64,000 bases of DNA from the NCBI GenBank assembly GCA_903911925.1, contig CAIWFH010000151.1, positions 1-64,000 on the forward strand. The letters are read 5' to 3'. Below are positions 25,282 to 32,883 of this stretch, in pieces. The notes beneath the pieces are model-generated. The model searched no databases, was not told the DNA's origin, and was given only the letters and a program-made list of their open reading frames with translations. Both the position numbers and the translations under genes were made by a program. The stretch comes from an uncultured Acidobacteriaceae bacterium (GTDB taxonomy: Bacteria > Acidobacteriota > Terriglobia > Terriglobales > Acidobacteriaceae). The number at the start of each line of letters is the position of its first letter. The stretch's first letter is position 1.

Positions 25282-26367
25282 TTAACAGATGCGCGGTAAC
25301 TGCTCGCCAATTTGGATTGGAATCACGCGATTGGCGCCCATGGCAGTGCGCGCTACCAGCATGCGGGGATGCTGCGCGGTGACTTGGCCGATGCGCGCGG
25401 CTTCGCGACCGAGCGGATGGGCGCGTAGCACGGCTAGCACCTGCTCGGCAGCCTCGGGGGCGACGAAGAAGACCGCCTTGCCTTCGTTGGCCACGTAGAC
25501 CGGGTCAAGGCCCAGTAACTCGCAGGCTGACTGGACCTGCGTGCGAACGGGCATACTGGCCTCGTCAATTTCGATTCCGACGCTTGAAGCCAGCGCAATC
25601 TCATTCAACGTAGAGGCAAGACCGCCGCGGGTGGGGTCGCGCATGGCGTGAATCGAATTGCCGGCGGCAGCGAGGACATCGGCGATGATGCCGTTCAGCG
25701 CGGCGCAGTCGCTGGTAATTTGACTCTCGAATTCAAGGCCCTCGCGCACGCTCATGATGGCCATGCCGTGGTCGCCGATGGTGCCCGAAACGAGAATTGC
25801 GTCCCCAGCCTGCGCGCGGTGCGGACCAACTTGAATCCCCGGCCGCAGCGCACCGATGCCAGCGGTGTTGATGTAGCAGCCGTCGCCGTGGCCGCGTTCG
25901 ACGACCTTGGTGTCGCCGGTGACGATTTGGATGCCGGCGGTTTTGGCTGCGGCGGCCATGGCCTCGACAATCGCCGCCAACTGAGCAAGAGGAAAGCCTT
26001 CTTCGAGGATGAAGCTGGCGCTCAGGTATTTTGGTTCCGCGCCGGAGACAGCCAGATCGTTTACCGTTCCGTTGACGGCCAGCTCGCCGATCGATCCGCC
26101 GGGGAAGAAAAGGGGCCGCACAACGAACGAATCTGTGCTCATGGCCAGCTTACCGGCCGGCAGGTCAAGCACTGCCGCGTCGCCCAGGTTCTCAAGGGCT
26201 GGATTACGGAAGGCGGGGAGAAACAGATGCTCAACCAGTTCGTTGCCCAGTTTACCGCCGCCGCCGTGACCCATCACGATGGAGGGGTAGCCGACGAGCG
26301 GCAGAGGACAGCTCCAGTTGGAAAAGTCAGGCACCGCTCTTGACGCTTCTGTCACTTCTGCGCTCAC
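25282..26367 (-). CDS. hypE: hydrogenase maturation protein HypE
   Basis: HypE dehydrates a carbamoyl group, received from HypF on its C-terminal cysteine, into the cyanide ligand of the [NiFe] active site. The C-terminal PRIC ends in that cysteine (residue 361). The PurM-type ATP-binding fold shows VMGHGGGGKLGNEL near 32-45 and VTGDTKVVERGHGDG near 147-161. Length (361) fits. GTG at 26367 overlaps no gene: hypD ends four bases earlier, so the two are likely translationally coupled. No hypF or hydrogenase structural gene is in the window. Confidence 0.95.
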   Translation of the reverse strand: MSAEVTEASRAVPDFSNWSCPLPLVGYPSIVMGHGGGGKLGNELVEHLFLPAFRNPALENLGDAAVLDLPAGKLAMSTDSFVVRPLFFPGGSIGELAVNGTVNDLAVSGAEPKYLSASFILEEGFPLAQLAAIVEAMAAAAKTAGIQIVTGDTKVVERGHGDGCYINTAGIGALRPGIQVGPHRAQAGDAILVSGTIGDHGMAIMSVREGLEFESQITSDCAALNGIIADVLAAAGNSIHAMRDPTRGGLASTLNEIALASSVGIEIDEASMPVRTQVQSACELLGLDPVYVANEGKAVFFVAPEAAEQVLAVLRAHPLGREAARIGQVTAQHPRMLVARTAMGANRVIPIQIGEQLPRIC

Positions 26368-26371
26368 GATC

Positions 26372-27514
26372 TCACCCCTTCACTGCTGCAGATAGTCCCG
26401 CCCCGGCGCCGGCCAACTCTTCGGCGGAGATGAACCGCCCGTAGTTGTAATAGGCGGCGCATGCGCCTTCGCTTGAAACCATGGTAGCGCCGAGCGGATG
26501 GCGCGGGGTGCACTCCTCGCCGAAGGCCGAGCAATGGGCAGGCTTGATGGTGCCGCGGAGTACATCGCCGGAACGGCAGAGCGGCGACTCCTGGGTATGA
26601 ATCCCGGTGATGTGGAAGCGCTCTTCGGCGTCGAATTCGCGGTAGTCGGCGCTGAGCCGCCAGCCGCTCTTGGGAATCACGCCGATTCCGCGCCATGCAC
26701 GATCCGTGACCTCAAAGACCTCGGCCAGCAGTTTTTGCGCACCCTGGTTGCCGTCGAAGGTGACAATGCGCTCGTAGGCGTTCTCGACCTCGTACTTGCC
26801 CGCTTCGAGCTGGATGACCGCGCGGCGAATTCCGTCAAGCAAATCGAGCGGCTCGAAGCCGGTGACGACCAGCGGGATTTTGTACTTCTCGGCAATGGGC
26901 GGGTACTCCCAGTAGCCCATGACGCTGCACACGTGGCCGGCCAGCAGGAATCCCTGCACCAAGTTGCCAGGCGAGCCCATGATGGCCACGATTGCCGGGG
27001 GGACCAGCACGTGGGAGACGAGCAGCGAGAAGTTCTTGATGCCGCGCCGCTTGGCTATGTGAACGCTCATGGCGTTGGCCGGCGCCGTGGTCTCAAAGCC
27101 GACGCCGAAAAAGACCACCTGGCGGTCAGGGTTTTTGACGGCCAGCTCGACGGCATCCAAAGGCGAGTAGACTACGCGCACATCGCCGCCGGCGCTCTTG
27201 ACCTGAAACAGGTCGCACTCGGTGCCAGGGACTCGCAGCATGTCGCCGAAGGAGCAGAAGATCACGCCGGGCTGGGCGGCGATGGCCAGCGCCTTGTCAA
27301 TCAGTTCGAGGGGGGTAACGCAGACCGGGCAGCCGGGGCCGTGAATCATCTCAATGCCGGCGGGGAGCATCTGGTCGATTCCGTTTTTGATGATGGAGTG
27401 AGTTTGGCCGCCGCAGACTTCCATGATCTTCCACGGCCGGGTGGCAACCTGGTGGATTTCCCGGGCGATACGCTGGGCGATTTCGCCGTTTCGAAATTCG
27501 GTTAGGTACTTCAT
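26372..27514 (-). CDS. hypD: hydrogenase maturation protein HypD
   Basis: HypD is the iron-sulfur scaffold that works with HypC to carry the Fe(CN)2CO unit. EVCGGQTHS at 32-40 holds the first conserved cysteine (C34), GPGCPVC near 60-65 holds the CxxC pair, and a C-terminal cysteine set (PLCRSGDVLRG, KPAHCSAFGEEC) ligates the [4Fe-4S] cluster. ATG at 27514 is preceded by AGGAGGTGTCGGCAG, a strong site, giving 380 residues, the usual length. The longer frame to 27628 is rejected. hypE follows four bases after the stop. Confidence 0.96.
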   Translation of the reverse strand: MKYLTEFRNGEIAQRIAREIHQVATRPWKIMEVCGGQTHSIIKNGIDQMLPAGIEMIHGPGCPVCVTPLELIDKALAIAAQPGVIFCSFGDMLRVPGTECDLFQVKSAGGDVRVVYSPLDAVELAVKNPDRQVVFFGVGFETTAPANAMSVHIAKRRGIKNFSLLVSHVLVPPAIVAIMGSPGNLVQGFLLAGHVCSVMGYWEYPPIAEKYKIPLVVTGFEPLDLLDGIRRAVIQLEAGKYEVENAYERIVTFDGNQGAQKLLAEVFEVTDRAWRGIGVIPKSGWRLSADYREFDAEERFHITGIHTQESPLCRSGDVLRGTIKPAHCSAFGEECTPRHPLGATMVSSEGACAAYYNYGRFISAEELAGAGAGLSAAVKG

Positions 27515-27734
27515 CTGCCGACACCTCCTGATGCAGTGTCTATGAGCTGATCCTGATTTTCGGTTGGAAGCTTCCCCTACGAATAGCGGGTGTCCCAGGT
27601 TTGGATGGTGAGACCGGGGAAACCACAAGTCTCAATCTGCCGAACTTCTTTTGCGCTGAGCCGACCACAAATGGTGGATGCCCCAACCTCACCGCGCCTC
27701 ACGTTTTTGCGGCCAGGGCGGGAAACCGCTGCGT

Positions 27735-28073
27735 TCAATTCAGAGTGGTTTTCGGAACTTCGACCGCGCAGCTTCCGTCAGGGCAAGCCGACTGCGGTGC
27801 TGCGGCGGCCCGGGCAAACGCTTCTTCTTCGCCGGCCAGTTCCTCTTCAAGCATTCCCATCTCGCGGAAGATGGCCAGCGTTTTTTCGGCGCTATCCTGG
27901 TCGATCTTGGAGAGCGCAAACCCAACATGGACAATGGTATAGTCGCCGACCGCGACCTCCGGCACGTAGTCCAGGCAAACCCGCTTGACGATGCCGCCAA
28001 AGTTCACCCGCCCCATCCGAAGATCGCCCTCGGTGGTAATTTCTTCGACTCTTCCTGGAATGGCTAAACACAT
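27735..28073 (-). CDS. hypC: hydrogenase maturation chaperone HypC/HybG/HupF family
   Basis: The mature N-terminal MCLAIPGRVEEI, with the essential Cys2, starts at ATG 28073. The OB-like core (GRVNFGGIVKRVCLDYVPEVAVGDYTIVHVGFAL) carries the residues that bind the hydrogenase precursor and the Fe(CN)2CO unit. At 112 residues it is longer than the 75-95 usual: an acidic C-terminal tail ends with SACPDGSCAVEV, adding a CxxxxC pair of unknown role. hypD starts about 220 bases downstream, a gap wider than in typical hypC-hypD operons. The ATG at 28073 is preceded by TAAAAGGGG. Confidence 0.93.
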   Translation of the reverse strand: MCLAIPGRVEEITTEGDLRMGRVNFGGIVKRVCLDYVPEVAVGDYTIVHVGFALSKIDQDSAEKTLAIFREMGMLEEELAGEEEAFARAAAAPQSACPDGSCAVEVPKTTLN

Positions 28074-28130
28074 GGCAAGTCCTCTTATACCCCTTTTAGA
28101 TGCGGCTGTCATGTGATTTAAATCACCAGC

Positions 28131-28751
28131 TCATTGTGTTCGGCTACTAGTTTTCTTCTGGTTGAAAAGCCGATCGACTACTGCTGAGATTCTGGCTCCA
28201 AAACGCCAATAAATAACGGCGGAAAATGCGATCAGGCCAAACTCACAGATGCGGAGATTATTCCGATGGGAAAGCCATTCGCCGAGTTTTGAGCCCTGTA
28301 ATCGGTCAAAAAGCGACGAAAGTCCAAGCGCGGCGACGACGACGCCAAGAGCGGTGAGCCAGAGCCTCAGCCGATCGTGCGGGGGGTGGACGGCTTCGCC
28401 TGCGGGCGTAAAGGATGGATCGAGCAGGATGGAGAGATAGTTGTCGCCCTCGGCTAGTTTGTCGACCGCCCGCTGCCAGGTCTCTTGCTCCTGCTCGTCG
28501 CCAGCGTCGCCCGCTTCGATGTTCCGGATCAACCCGGCGATCTTCCGCTCGTATTCGTTGTTGTCGTAGTCGCGTTCGAACTCCGCATTGATCTTGTGCA
28601 TACCCGGCAGCGTCCAGTCAGTTTCGGAGAAATAGAGCATTTTGCGCTCGATTTCCGAAAGCGGAACCTGCTCGCGCTTGGCCTGGGCGACGATTCTGCC
28701 TGCCAGGTAGTCCTTTGCTTCGCGGACTGTACTGATTGCTTTCTCGCTCAA
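28131..28751 (-). CDS. hypothetical membrane protein next to hypC
   Basis: A TTG at 28751, preceded by AGGAGTAATTGGC, gives 206 residues. The N-terminal 100 residues are soluble and helical (SEKAISTVREAKDYLAGRIV, with a VPLSEIERKMLYFSE segment). Two transmembrane helices follow near 128-148 (LRLWLTALGVVVAALGLSSL) and 168-185. It sits 57 bases upstream of hypC on the same strand and may be co-transcribed, but whether it has any role in hydrogenase maturation is unknown. I recognise no family. Confidence 0.65.
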   Translation of the reverse strand: MSEKAISTVREAKDYLAGRIVAQAKREQVPLSEIERKMLYFSETDWTLPGMHKINAEFERDYDNNEYERKIAGLIRNIEAGDAGDEQEQETWQRAVDKLAEGDNYLSILLDPSFTPAGEAVHPPHDRLRLWLTALGVVVAALGLSSLFDRLQGSKLGEWLSHRNNLRICEFGLIAFSAVIYWRFGARISAVVDRLFNQKKTSSRTQ

Positions 28752-28809
28752 GCCAATTACTCCTATCTAGCCTGTCGCCACCTGATCAAAATCCGGGGCT
28801 TGCTCATTC

Positions 28810-29088
28810 TCACGCCGCACGGAAGAACATCTCGACCTTCGGCTGCTTGCGCTTCGATGCGTGCCACAGGTCATATTGCTGCTGCAAATCCAGCAACATT
28901 CCAGGCCCAGTTCCGAAGGCCGCGGAGAGCCTGAGAGCCATCGCCGCCGTGAACGAAGCCCGCCCGTTGAGCAGGCGGCTGAGTGTTGACCGCGCCACGC
29001 GCAAACGTTTGGCTGCTTCACCCACCTTCACAGTTCCCAGATATTCGCGGAGAATTTCGCCCGGATGGGTGGGGTTGAACAGTGTCAT
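28810..29088 (-). CDS. HigA-type XRE antitoxin/regulator, solitary
   Basis: ATG at 29088 gives 92 residues: MTLFNPTHPGEILREYLG, the HigA signature PTHPGEILRE, then a helix-turn-helix (VGEAAKRLRVARSTLSRLLNGRA) and FTAAMALRLSAAFG. HigA represses its own operon and neutralises the HigB ribosome-dependent RNase in type II toxin-antitoxin pairs. No HigB-like frame lies upstream (the gap at 29089-29363 holds palindromes), so it is either an orphan antitoxin or a domesticated regulator. The upstream extension to 29145 is not needed. Confidence 0.8.
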   Translation of the reverse strand: MTLFNPTHPGEILREYLGTVKVGEAAKRLRVARSTLSRLLNGRASFTAAMALRLSAAFGTGPGMLLDLQQQYDLWHASKRKQPKVEMFFRAA

Positions 29089-29182
29089 CGAGCTGCCTGT
29101 GTTTCTCACAGGTGAATGGTAATTCCGGTTTCTAGCAAAGACCAAGTTTTCATTCCTAATGGGTGCCGTCGGTGCTGGCGAA

Positions 29183-29333
29183 AGCCCCCGGTCTCGCCAT
29201 CAAGACCGGGGGCTGCTCGAATCACAAGCTCTCGAGCTTGTTTCAAAATCAGCAGTCGCATCGGAGTTGGGCTACCTCAGGGGTTAAAACCCCCTGTTTC
29301 TCGGGCCGCTTTCGGCACGACTGAAGTCGTGCC
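29183..29333. repeat. array of four palindromes
   Basis: Within about 150 bases lie: a 12-bp inverted repeat AGCCCCCGGTCT / AGACCGGGGGCT with an 8-base loop (29183-29214); ACAAGCT / AGCTTGT (29224-29241); CAGGGG / CCCCTG around a TTAAAA centre (29278-29296); and GGCACGACT / AGTCGTGCC around GA (29314-29333). The unit sits between the HigA-like gene and the DUF4440 gene and does not look like a simple terminator. Confidence 0.8.
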
Positions 29334-29363
29334 CCGACACAAAGCGGATTTCTGAAACAGGAT

Positions 29364-29873
29364 CTAGTGCTTCTTCGACTTTGCAGGCGGCGGCGCGGGG
29401 GGCGGCACTTCAGACGTGGCGATATCCGAAGCCGCCTTCCAGGTTCCGTCGGCCGTTTTGCGGTACGCGGTCACGTAGCTGCCGTGATCGTTGATTACCT
29501 GCTTTGAGGCTGGGTCAGTCACGGTCAGTTGGTAGGTACCCTGTGTATAGCCAAGGTCGCCCGACTTGGCCACCTCGACCTTGGAGGCCTGGAACTTCAG
29601 GGACACCGCTGGATCGGCGACCATCTGCTTCAGGGAGGCCAGAATCGCATCCTTGCCGCTGGCCGAGGGGCCTCCGGGGACCATCAGGACGGCGTCGTCG
29701 GAATAATGGGCTGCGATTTTGGACGCGTCTTTCGACAACCAGTCCGCATTCCATTGAATTTCATTGTCTTTGAGCGCCTGCACATCGGCGTCGTGGGTGT
29801 TGGCAGACTGGTTACAAGCGGTCGCCAGGAGGGCGATCGCAGTTGCTCCCAAGAGGGCAGCAAGTCTTTTCAT
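29364..29873 (-). CDS. DUF4440/SnoaL-like lipoprotein
   Basis: ATG at 29873, preceded by GAGGAGAGAAAAAT, begins a lipoprotein signal (LLATAC lipobox near residue 17-20). The mature part is a small alpha+beta barrel of the NTF2-like/DUF4440 type: EIQWNADWLSKDASKIAAHY, SDDAVLMVPGGPSASGKDAI, and LGYTQGTYQLTV. A proline- and lysine-rich tail follows. NTF2-like domains bind small hydrophobic molecules or act as ketosteroid-isomerase-like enzymes; the ligand here is unknown. It lies between the DUF1801 gene and the HigA-like gene, all on the minus strand, in the 2.4-kb interval separating hypB from hypC. Confidence 0.8.
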   Translation of the reverse strand: MKRLAALLGATAIALLATACNQSANTHDADVQALKDNEIQWNADWLSKDASKIAAHYSDDAVLMVPGGPSASGKDAILASLKQMVADPAVSLKFQASKVEVAKSGDLGYTQGTYQLTVTDPASKQVINDHGSYVTAYRKTADGTWKAASDIATSEVPPPAPPPAKSKKH

Positions 29874-30119
29874 ATTTTTCTCTCCTCTGAAATGGAATTC
29901 AGGAGATGGAACAACCTGCGGCGCGAGCAGCAAACTTGCAACGGAGGTGCACAACGGAATGGATGCGGCAGATTCGAGCGGCCTCGGAATGTTGCCGGGC
30001 CGGTGGTTTGCTTTTGAACCAACGCCCTCTATGCCAGGTAATCCCCTGAGGCCAAGAACTATATCCACCGCAGCTGCAACGCTCTTTGCGATTTGTCTAG
30101 AATCCGCGCGTGCCTGGAT

Positions 30120-30530
30120 TCAGGCCTTTTTTCGGAGTTCGTTCTCGGCCATCCGGGCGCGGACGATCTTTCTAATCAGCGCTGCGGGCAATGGCTTGTC
30201 AACCGGGAAACGGATCGTGCCCTTGGCGGTGCTGTACCCCGCGAGTTCCTCCCCGAACTCGTCAATCAGCGATGAATTGCCGGGAAAGAAGCTGCAATGG
30301 TCTTTGAATGCCGCATACCAGACCAGCATTCCCTTGTAACGGAAGGCGGGCATGCCGTAGCTGATGGTTTCAGTGGCCTCTGGCCCGGCGGCGGCCAGGA
30401 CGGCGGCGCGCACCTTGGCGAGAGTGCTGTGCGCAGGTTCTGGAACCGCGGAAAGATATTGCTCAACGGCCACAGCGCCTGCCGTGGATTTGGCAGTTCC
30501 GGTTTCTTCGGCAAGAGTCGCCTTTTTCAT
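30120..30530 (-). CDS. DUF1801-family protein
   Basis: ATG at 30530 gives 136 residues: MKKATLAEETGTAKSTAG, then VEQYLSAVPEPAHSTLAKVR and a conserved segment TETISYGMPAFRYKGMLVWYA followed by DHCSFFPGNSSL. The SYGMPAFRYKG and FFPG elements are characteristic of DUF1801/YdhG proteins, some linked to frataxin-like iron handling. Function here is not established. It begins five bases after the hypB stop, so it is likely in the same transcript and translationally coupled. Confidence 0.8.
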   Translation of the reverse strand: MKKATLAEETGTAKSTAGAVAVEQYLSAVPEPAHSTLAKVRAAVLAAAGPEATETISYGMPAFRYKGMLVWYAAFKDHCSFFPGNSSLIDEFGEELAGYSTAKGTIRFPVDKPLPAALIRKIVRARMAENELRKKA

Positions 30531-30535
30531 GGGGC

Positions 30536-31201
30536 TCACTTTCTGCCTTCCCGCTCCTCTGCCAGGTACGCGAGCCACGTATCCATGCCCGCGCCGGTCT
30601 TTGCCGAGGTCTCAAAGATGCGAATCCCGGGCCGGATCTCGTTGATGTTTTTCAGCGCCAAATCGCGGTCAAAGCCGCAGGGAACGGCAAGGTCCATCTT
30701 GGTAATCACCGCGGCGTCGGCGGAATTGAAGAGCGTAGGGTATTTCAGCGGCTTGTCTTCGCCCTCAGTTACGCTCAGCAGCGCCACGCGCACTTTCTCA
30801 CCAAGATCGTAGCTGGACGGGCAGACCAGGTTGCCCACATTTTCGATGAACAGGTAGTCCAACTCGTCCAGCTGCCATCCCCCCAGATGGCTGGTAATCA
30901 TATCGGCATCCAGGTGGCATATTCCATGGGTATTGATCTGGCGGACCGGCGCACCGCTGGCGGCGAGCCGCCGCGCGTCGTTATCGGTCTCCAGATCGCC
31001 GACCAGCGCGGCCACGCGGGCTCCCCGGGTGCGCAACTCGCGCAGGGTCAGCTCAAGAAATGCCGTCTTGCCGGTGCCGGGGCTTGAAACGAGGTTCAGA
31101 ACCAGGACGCCAGCGGCCGTGTAACGCTGGCGGAGTCCAGCAGCCAGTTCGTCGTTCTTCTTCAGGATGCCTTTGCGAAGCTCAACAATGCGCGTGGTCA
31201 T
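30536..31201 (-). CDS. hypB: hydrogenase nickel-incorporation GTPase HypB
   Basis: HypB is the GTPase that, with HypA, inserts nickel into the hydrogenase large subunit. The P-loop SSPGTGKT lies at 39-46 and the switch/metal site is GICHLDADM near 93-101, with the conserved cysteine and histidine. A later KMDL near 168-171 is the G4-type motif. The N-terminal metal-binding CxxCGC and the histidine-rich storage region of some HypB proteins are absent, so nickel storage is unlikely. At 221 residues it is the short form. The ATG at 31201 is preceded by GAGGAG and overlaps the hypA end by about 20 bases. Confidence 0.95.
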   Translation of the reverse strand: MTTRIVELRKGILKKNDELAAGLRQRYTAAGVLVLNLVSSPGTGKTAFLELTLRELRTRGARVAALVGDLETDNDARRLAASGAPVRQINTHGICHLDADMITSHLGGWQLDELDYLFIENVGNLVCPSSYDLGEKVRVALLSVTEGEDKPLKYPTLFNSADAAVITKMDLAVPCGFDRDLALKNINEIRPGIRIFETSAKTGAGMDTWLAYLAEEREGRK

Positions 31202-31550
31202 GGTTCTCCTCGATCTCTATCGCCTCAATTTCAAGCTCGCGGCCCTGGCGCAGGTCGGCAACGAATTCGCCGCACTGCGGACATCGAAAGCTCTGCAGGC
31301 TGGGCAGGGTCACATCCTGGCCGCACGGTTCGCAGTGCATCACGACGGGCAGCACATTGACCACCAGCTTTGACCCGGCCAGCGGCGTGTCTTCGGTGGC
31401 GATCTGGTAGCAGAACTGAAGCGAGTCCTCGACCACCGAGGCCAGCGCGCCCACGCGCAGGCGCACTTCGATCACCTGCGCGCCCGGATAAGCGGCCAGC
31501 GACTCGGTTACCGACTCGACGATGCTGGAAATGATCGAAAGTTCATGCAT
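31182..31550 (-). CDS. hypA: hydrogenase nickel metallochaperone HypA
   Basis: HypA binds nickel through the N-terminal MHE (His2) and zinc through two CxxC pairs, C73-C76 (CEPC) and C90-C93 (CPQC). MHELSIISSIVESV is a canonical N-terminus and the length (122) is normal. It overlaps the following hypB by about 20 bases. The gene is divergent from the aminotransferase gene, with start codons about 58 bases apart. The region therefore contains a promoter for each. Confidence 0.95.
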   Translation of the reverse strand: MHELSIISSIVESVTESLAAYPGAQVIEVRLRVGALASVVEDSLQFCYQIATEDTPLAGSKLVVNVLPVVMHCEPCGQDVTLPSLQSFRCPQCGEFVADLRQGRELEIEAIEIEENHDHAHC

Positions 31551-31608
31551 AAAAGAAGGATTCTACGCTGCGGCCGCGCAAATGGCCCGAAGCACTCCAA
31601 TATGTAAG

Positions 31609-32814
31609 ATGAAAACACAGAGGACCCGTATTTTGCCCAAGACCCTCAGTTCCGCCCCTTCCCGCCTGATCCTGAGCGAAATAGCCCCCGGCACCATGCA
31701 GTCTGAAATCCGCGCCATGACCATGGAGTGCGATGCCGTGGGCGGCATCAACCTGGCCCAGGGGGTGTGCGACACGCCGACCCCGGCGCCGGTGCAGGAG
31801 GCCGCCATCCAGGCCATCCACGACGGCCACAATATTTACACCCGCCTGGACGGCATCGGGCGGCTGCGGCAGGCTATCGCCAAAAAGCAGCAGCGCGACT
31901 ACGGGCTGGTGTACGATCCCGAGTCGGAGGTGCTGGTCACCTCCGGCGCCACGGCCGGCCTGCACGCCGCAGCCATGGCGCTGCTGAATCCCGGCGACGA
32001 AGTGCTGCTGTTTGAGCCGTTTTACGGGTACCACGTTTCGACCCTGAAGTCGCTGCGCGTGAAGCCTGTGCTGGTGGCGCTGGCTGCGCCGGACTGGACA
32101 CTGGATCTGGATGCATTGAAGGCGGCCATCACTCCGCGCACAAAGGCGCTGCTGCTGAACACCCCCGCCAACCCCAGCGGCAAGATTTTCAACCGCGCCG
32201 AGCAGGAGGCAATTGCGCAGGTTGCGATTGAACACGACCTCTTTGTGATTACGGATGAGATTTATGAGTACTTTGTCTACGATAGCGCGCAGCACATTTC
32301 TCCGGCAACGCTGGAAGGGATGAAAGAGCGGACCATTGTCATCTCAGGCTTCTCAAAGACTTTTTCGGTCACTGGATGGCGATTGGGGTACGTGACGGCG
32401 AGCGCGAAGTGGATGGGGGCGATGAGCTACTTTCACGACCTGACGTATGTGTGCGCTCCGTCGGCTTTTCAGCACGGCGCCGCGGCGGGTCTGGAGCAGT
32501 TGCCGCCCAGCTTCTACACACAACTGGCCGCCGATCACCAATCGAAGAGGGAACGCATGGTGAGCGCGCTAAAGGCGGCGGGGATGGAGCCAAGCGTTCC
32601 AGCCGGAGCTTATTACGTGCTGGCGGGCGTGAACCACATCCCGGGCAAGACGGCTGCGCAAAAAGCGCGCAAGCTGCTGGCCTCGACCGGAGTGGCCGCG
32701 GTTGCCGGGTCAGCATTTTTCCGCCACGGACGCGGCGAGGACCTGATGCGCTTCTGCTTTGCGAAGAAAGACGACGAGTTGGACGAGGCCTGCGTGCGGC
32801 TGCGGAAGTTCTAG
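31609..32814 (+). CDS. class I/II PLP-dependent aminotransferase
   Basis: ATG at 31609 avoids overlap with hypA; the longer frame from 31522 is not needed. The 401-residue product has NLAQGVCDTPTPAPVQEAA at the entry to the large domain, the pyridoxal lysine in SGFSKTFSVTGWRLGY near residue 250, and NTPANPSGKIF near 184-194. It resembles aspartate/kynurenine-type aminotransferases. Specificity is not determinable from sequence. The SIS-domain gene follows 69 bases later on the same strand. Confidence 0.9.
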   Translation: MKTQRTRILPKTLSSAPSRLILSEIAPGTMQSEIRAMTMECDAVGGINLAQGVCDTPTPAPVQEAAIQAIHDGHNIYTRLDGIGRLRQAIAKKQQRDYGLVYDPESEVLVTSGATAGLHAAAMALLNPGDEVLLFEPFYGYHVSTLKSLRVKPVLVALAAPDWTLDLDALKAAITPRTKALLLNTPANPSGKIFNRAEQEAIAQVAIEHDLFVITDEIYEYFVYDSAQHISPATLEGMKERTIVISGFSKTFSVTGWRLGYVTASAKWMGAMSYFHDLTYVCAPSAFQHGAAAGLEQLPPSFYTQLAADHQSKRERMVSALKAAGMEPSVPAGAYYVLAGVNHIPGKTAAQKARKLLASTGVAAVAGSAFFRHGRGEDLMRFCFAKKDDELDEACVRLRKF

Positions 32815-32883
32815 CCGCACCCTATAAAATCATCTTGTCCGGTCAAAGCCGAAAAAGCGAGAGCCGGCCGGAGCTGTCTCCCC

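Noticed and set aside
25648..26343. Plus-strand frame of 231 codons opposite hypE
   Set aside because: hypE has full motifs, including the C-terminal cysteine; the opposite frame is a shadow.
26498..27505. Plus-strand frame of 335 codons opposite hypD
   Set aside because: hypD motifs and cysteine pattern explain the region; the frame has no recognisable product.
27588..27700. Degenerate copies of the GGTATCCC element between hypC and hypD
   Set aside because: GGGTGTCCC...GAGACC and GATGCCCC resemble the element in part, but the arms do not pair well enough to call.
29089..29363. A HigB toxin gene upstream of the HigA-like gene
   Set aside because: The gap is filled by palindromes and lacks a HigB-like frame on the same strand.
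25282..31550. A hydrogenase structural operon
   Set aside because: Only maturation genes are present; no large or small subunit signature (such as L1 or L2 CxxC) is seen in the window.
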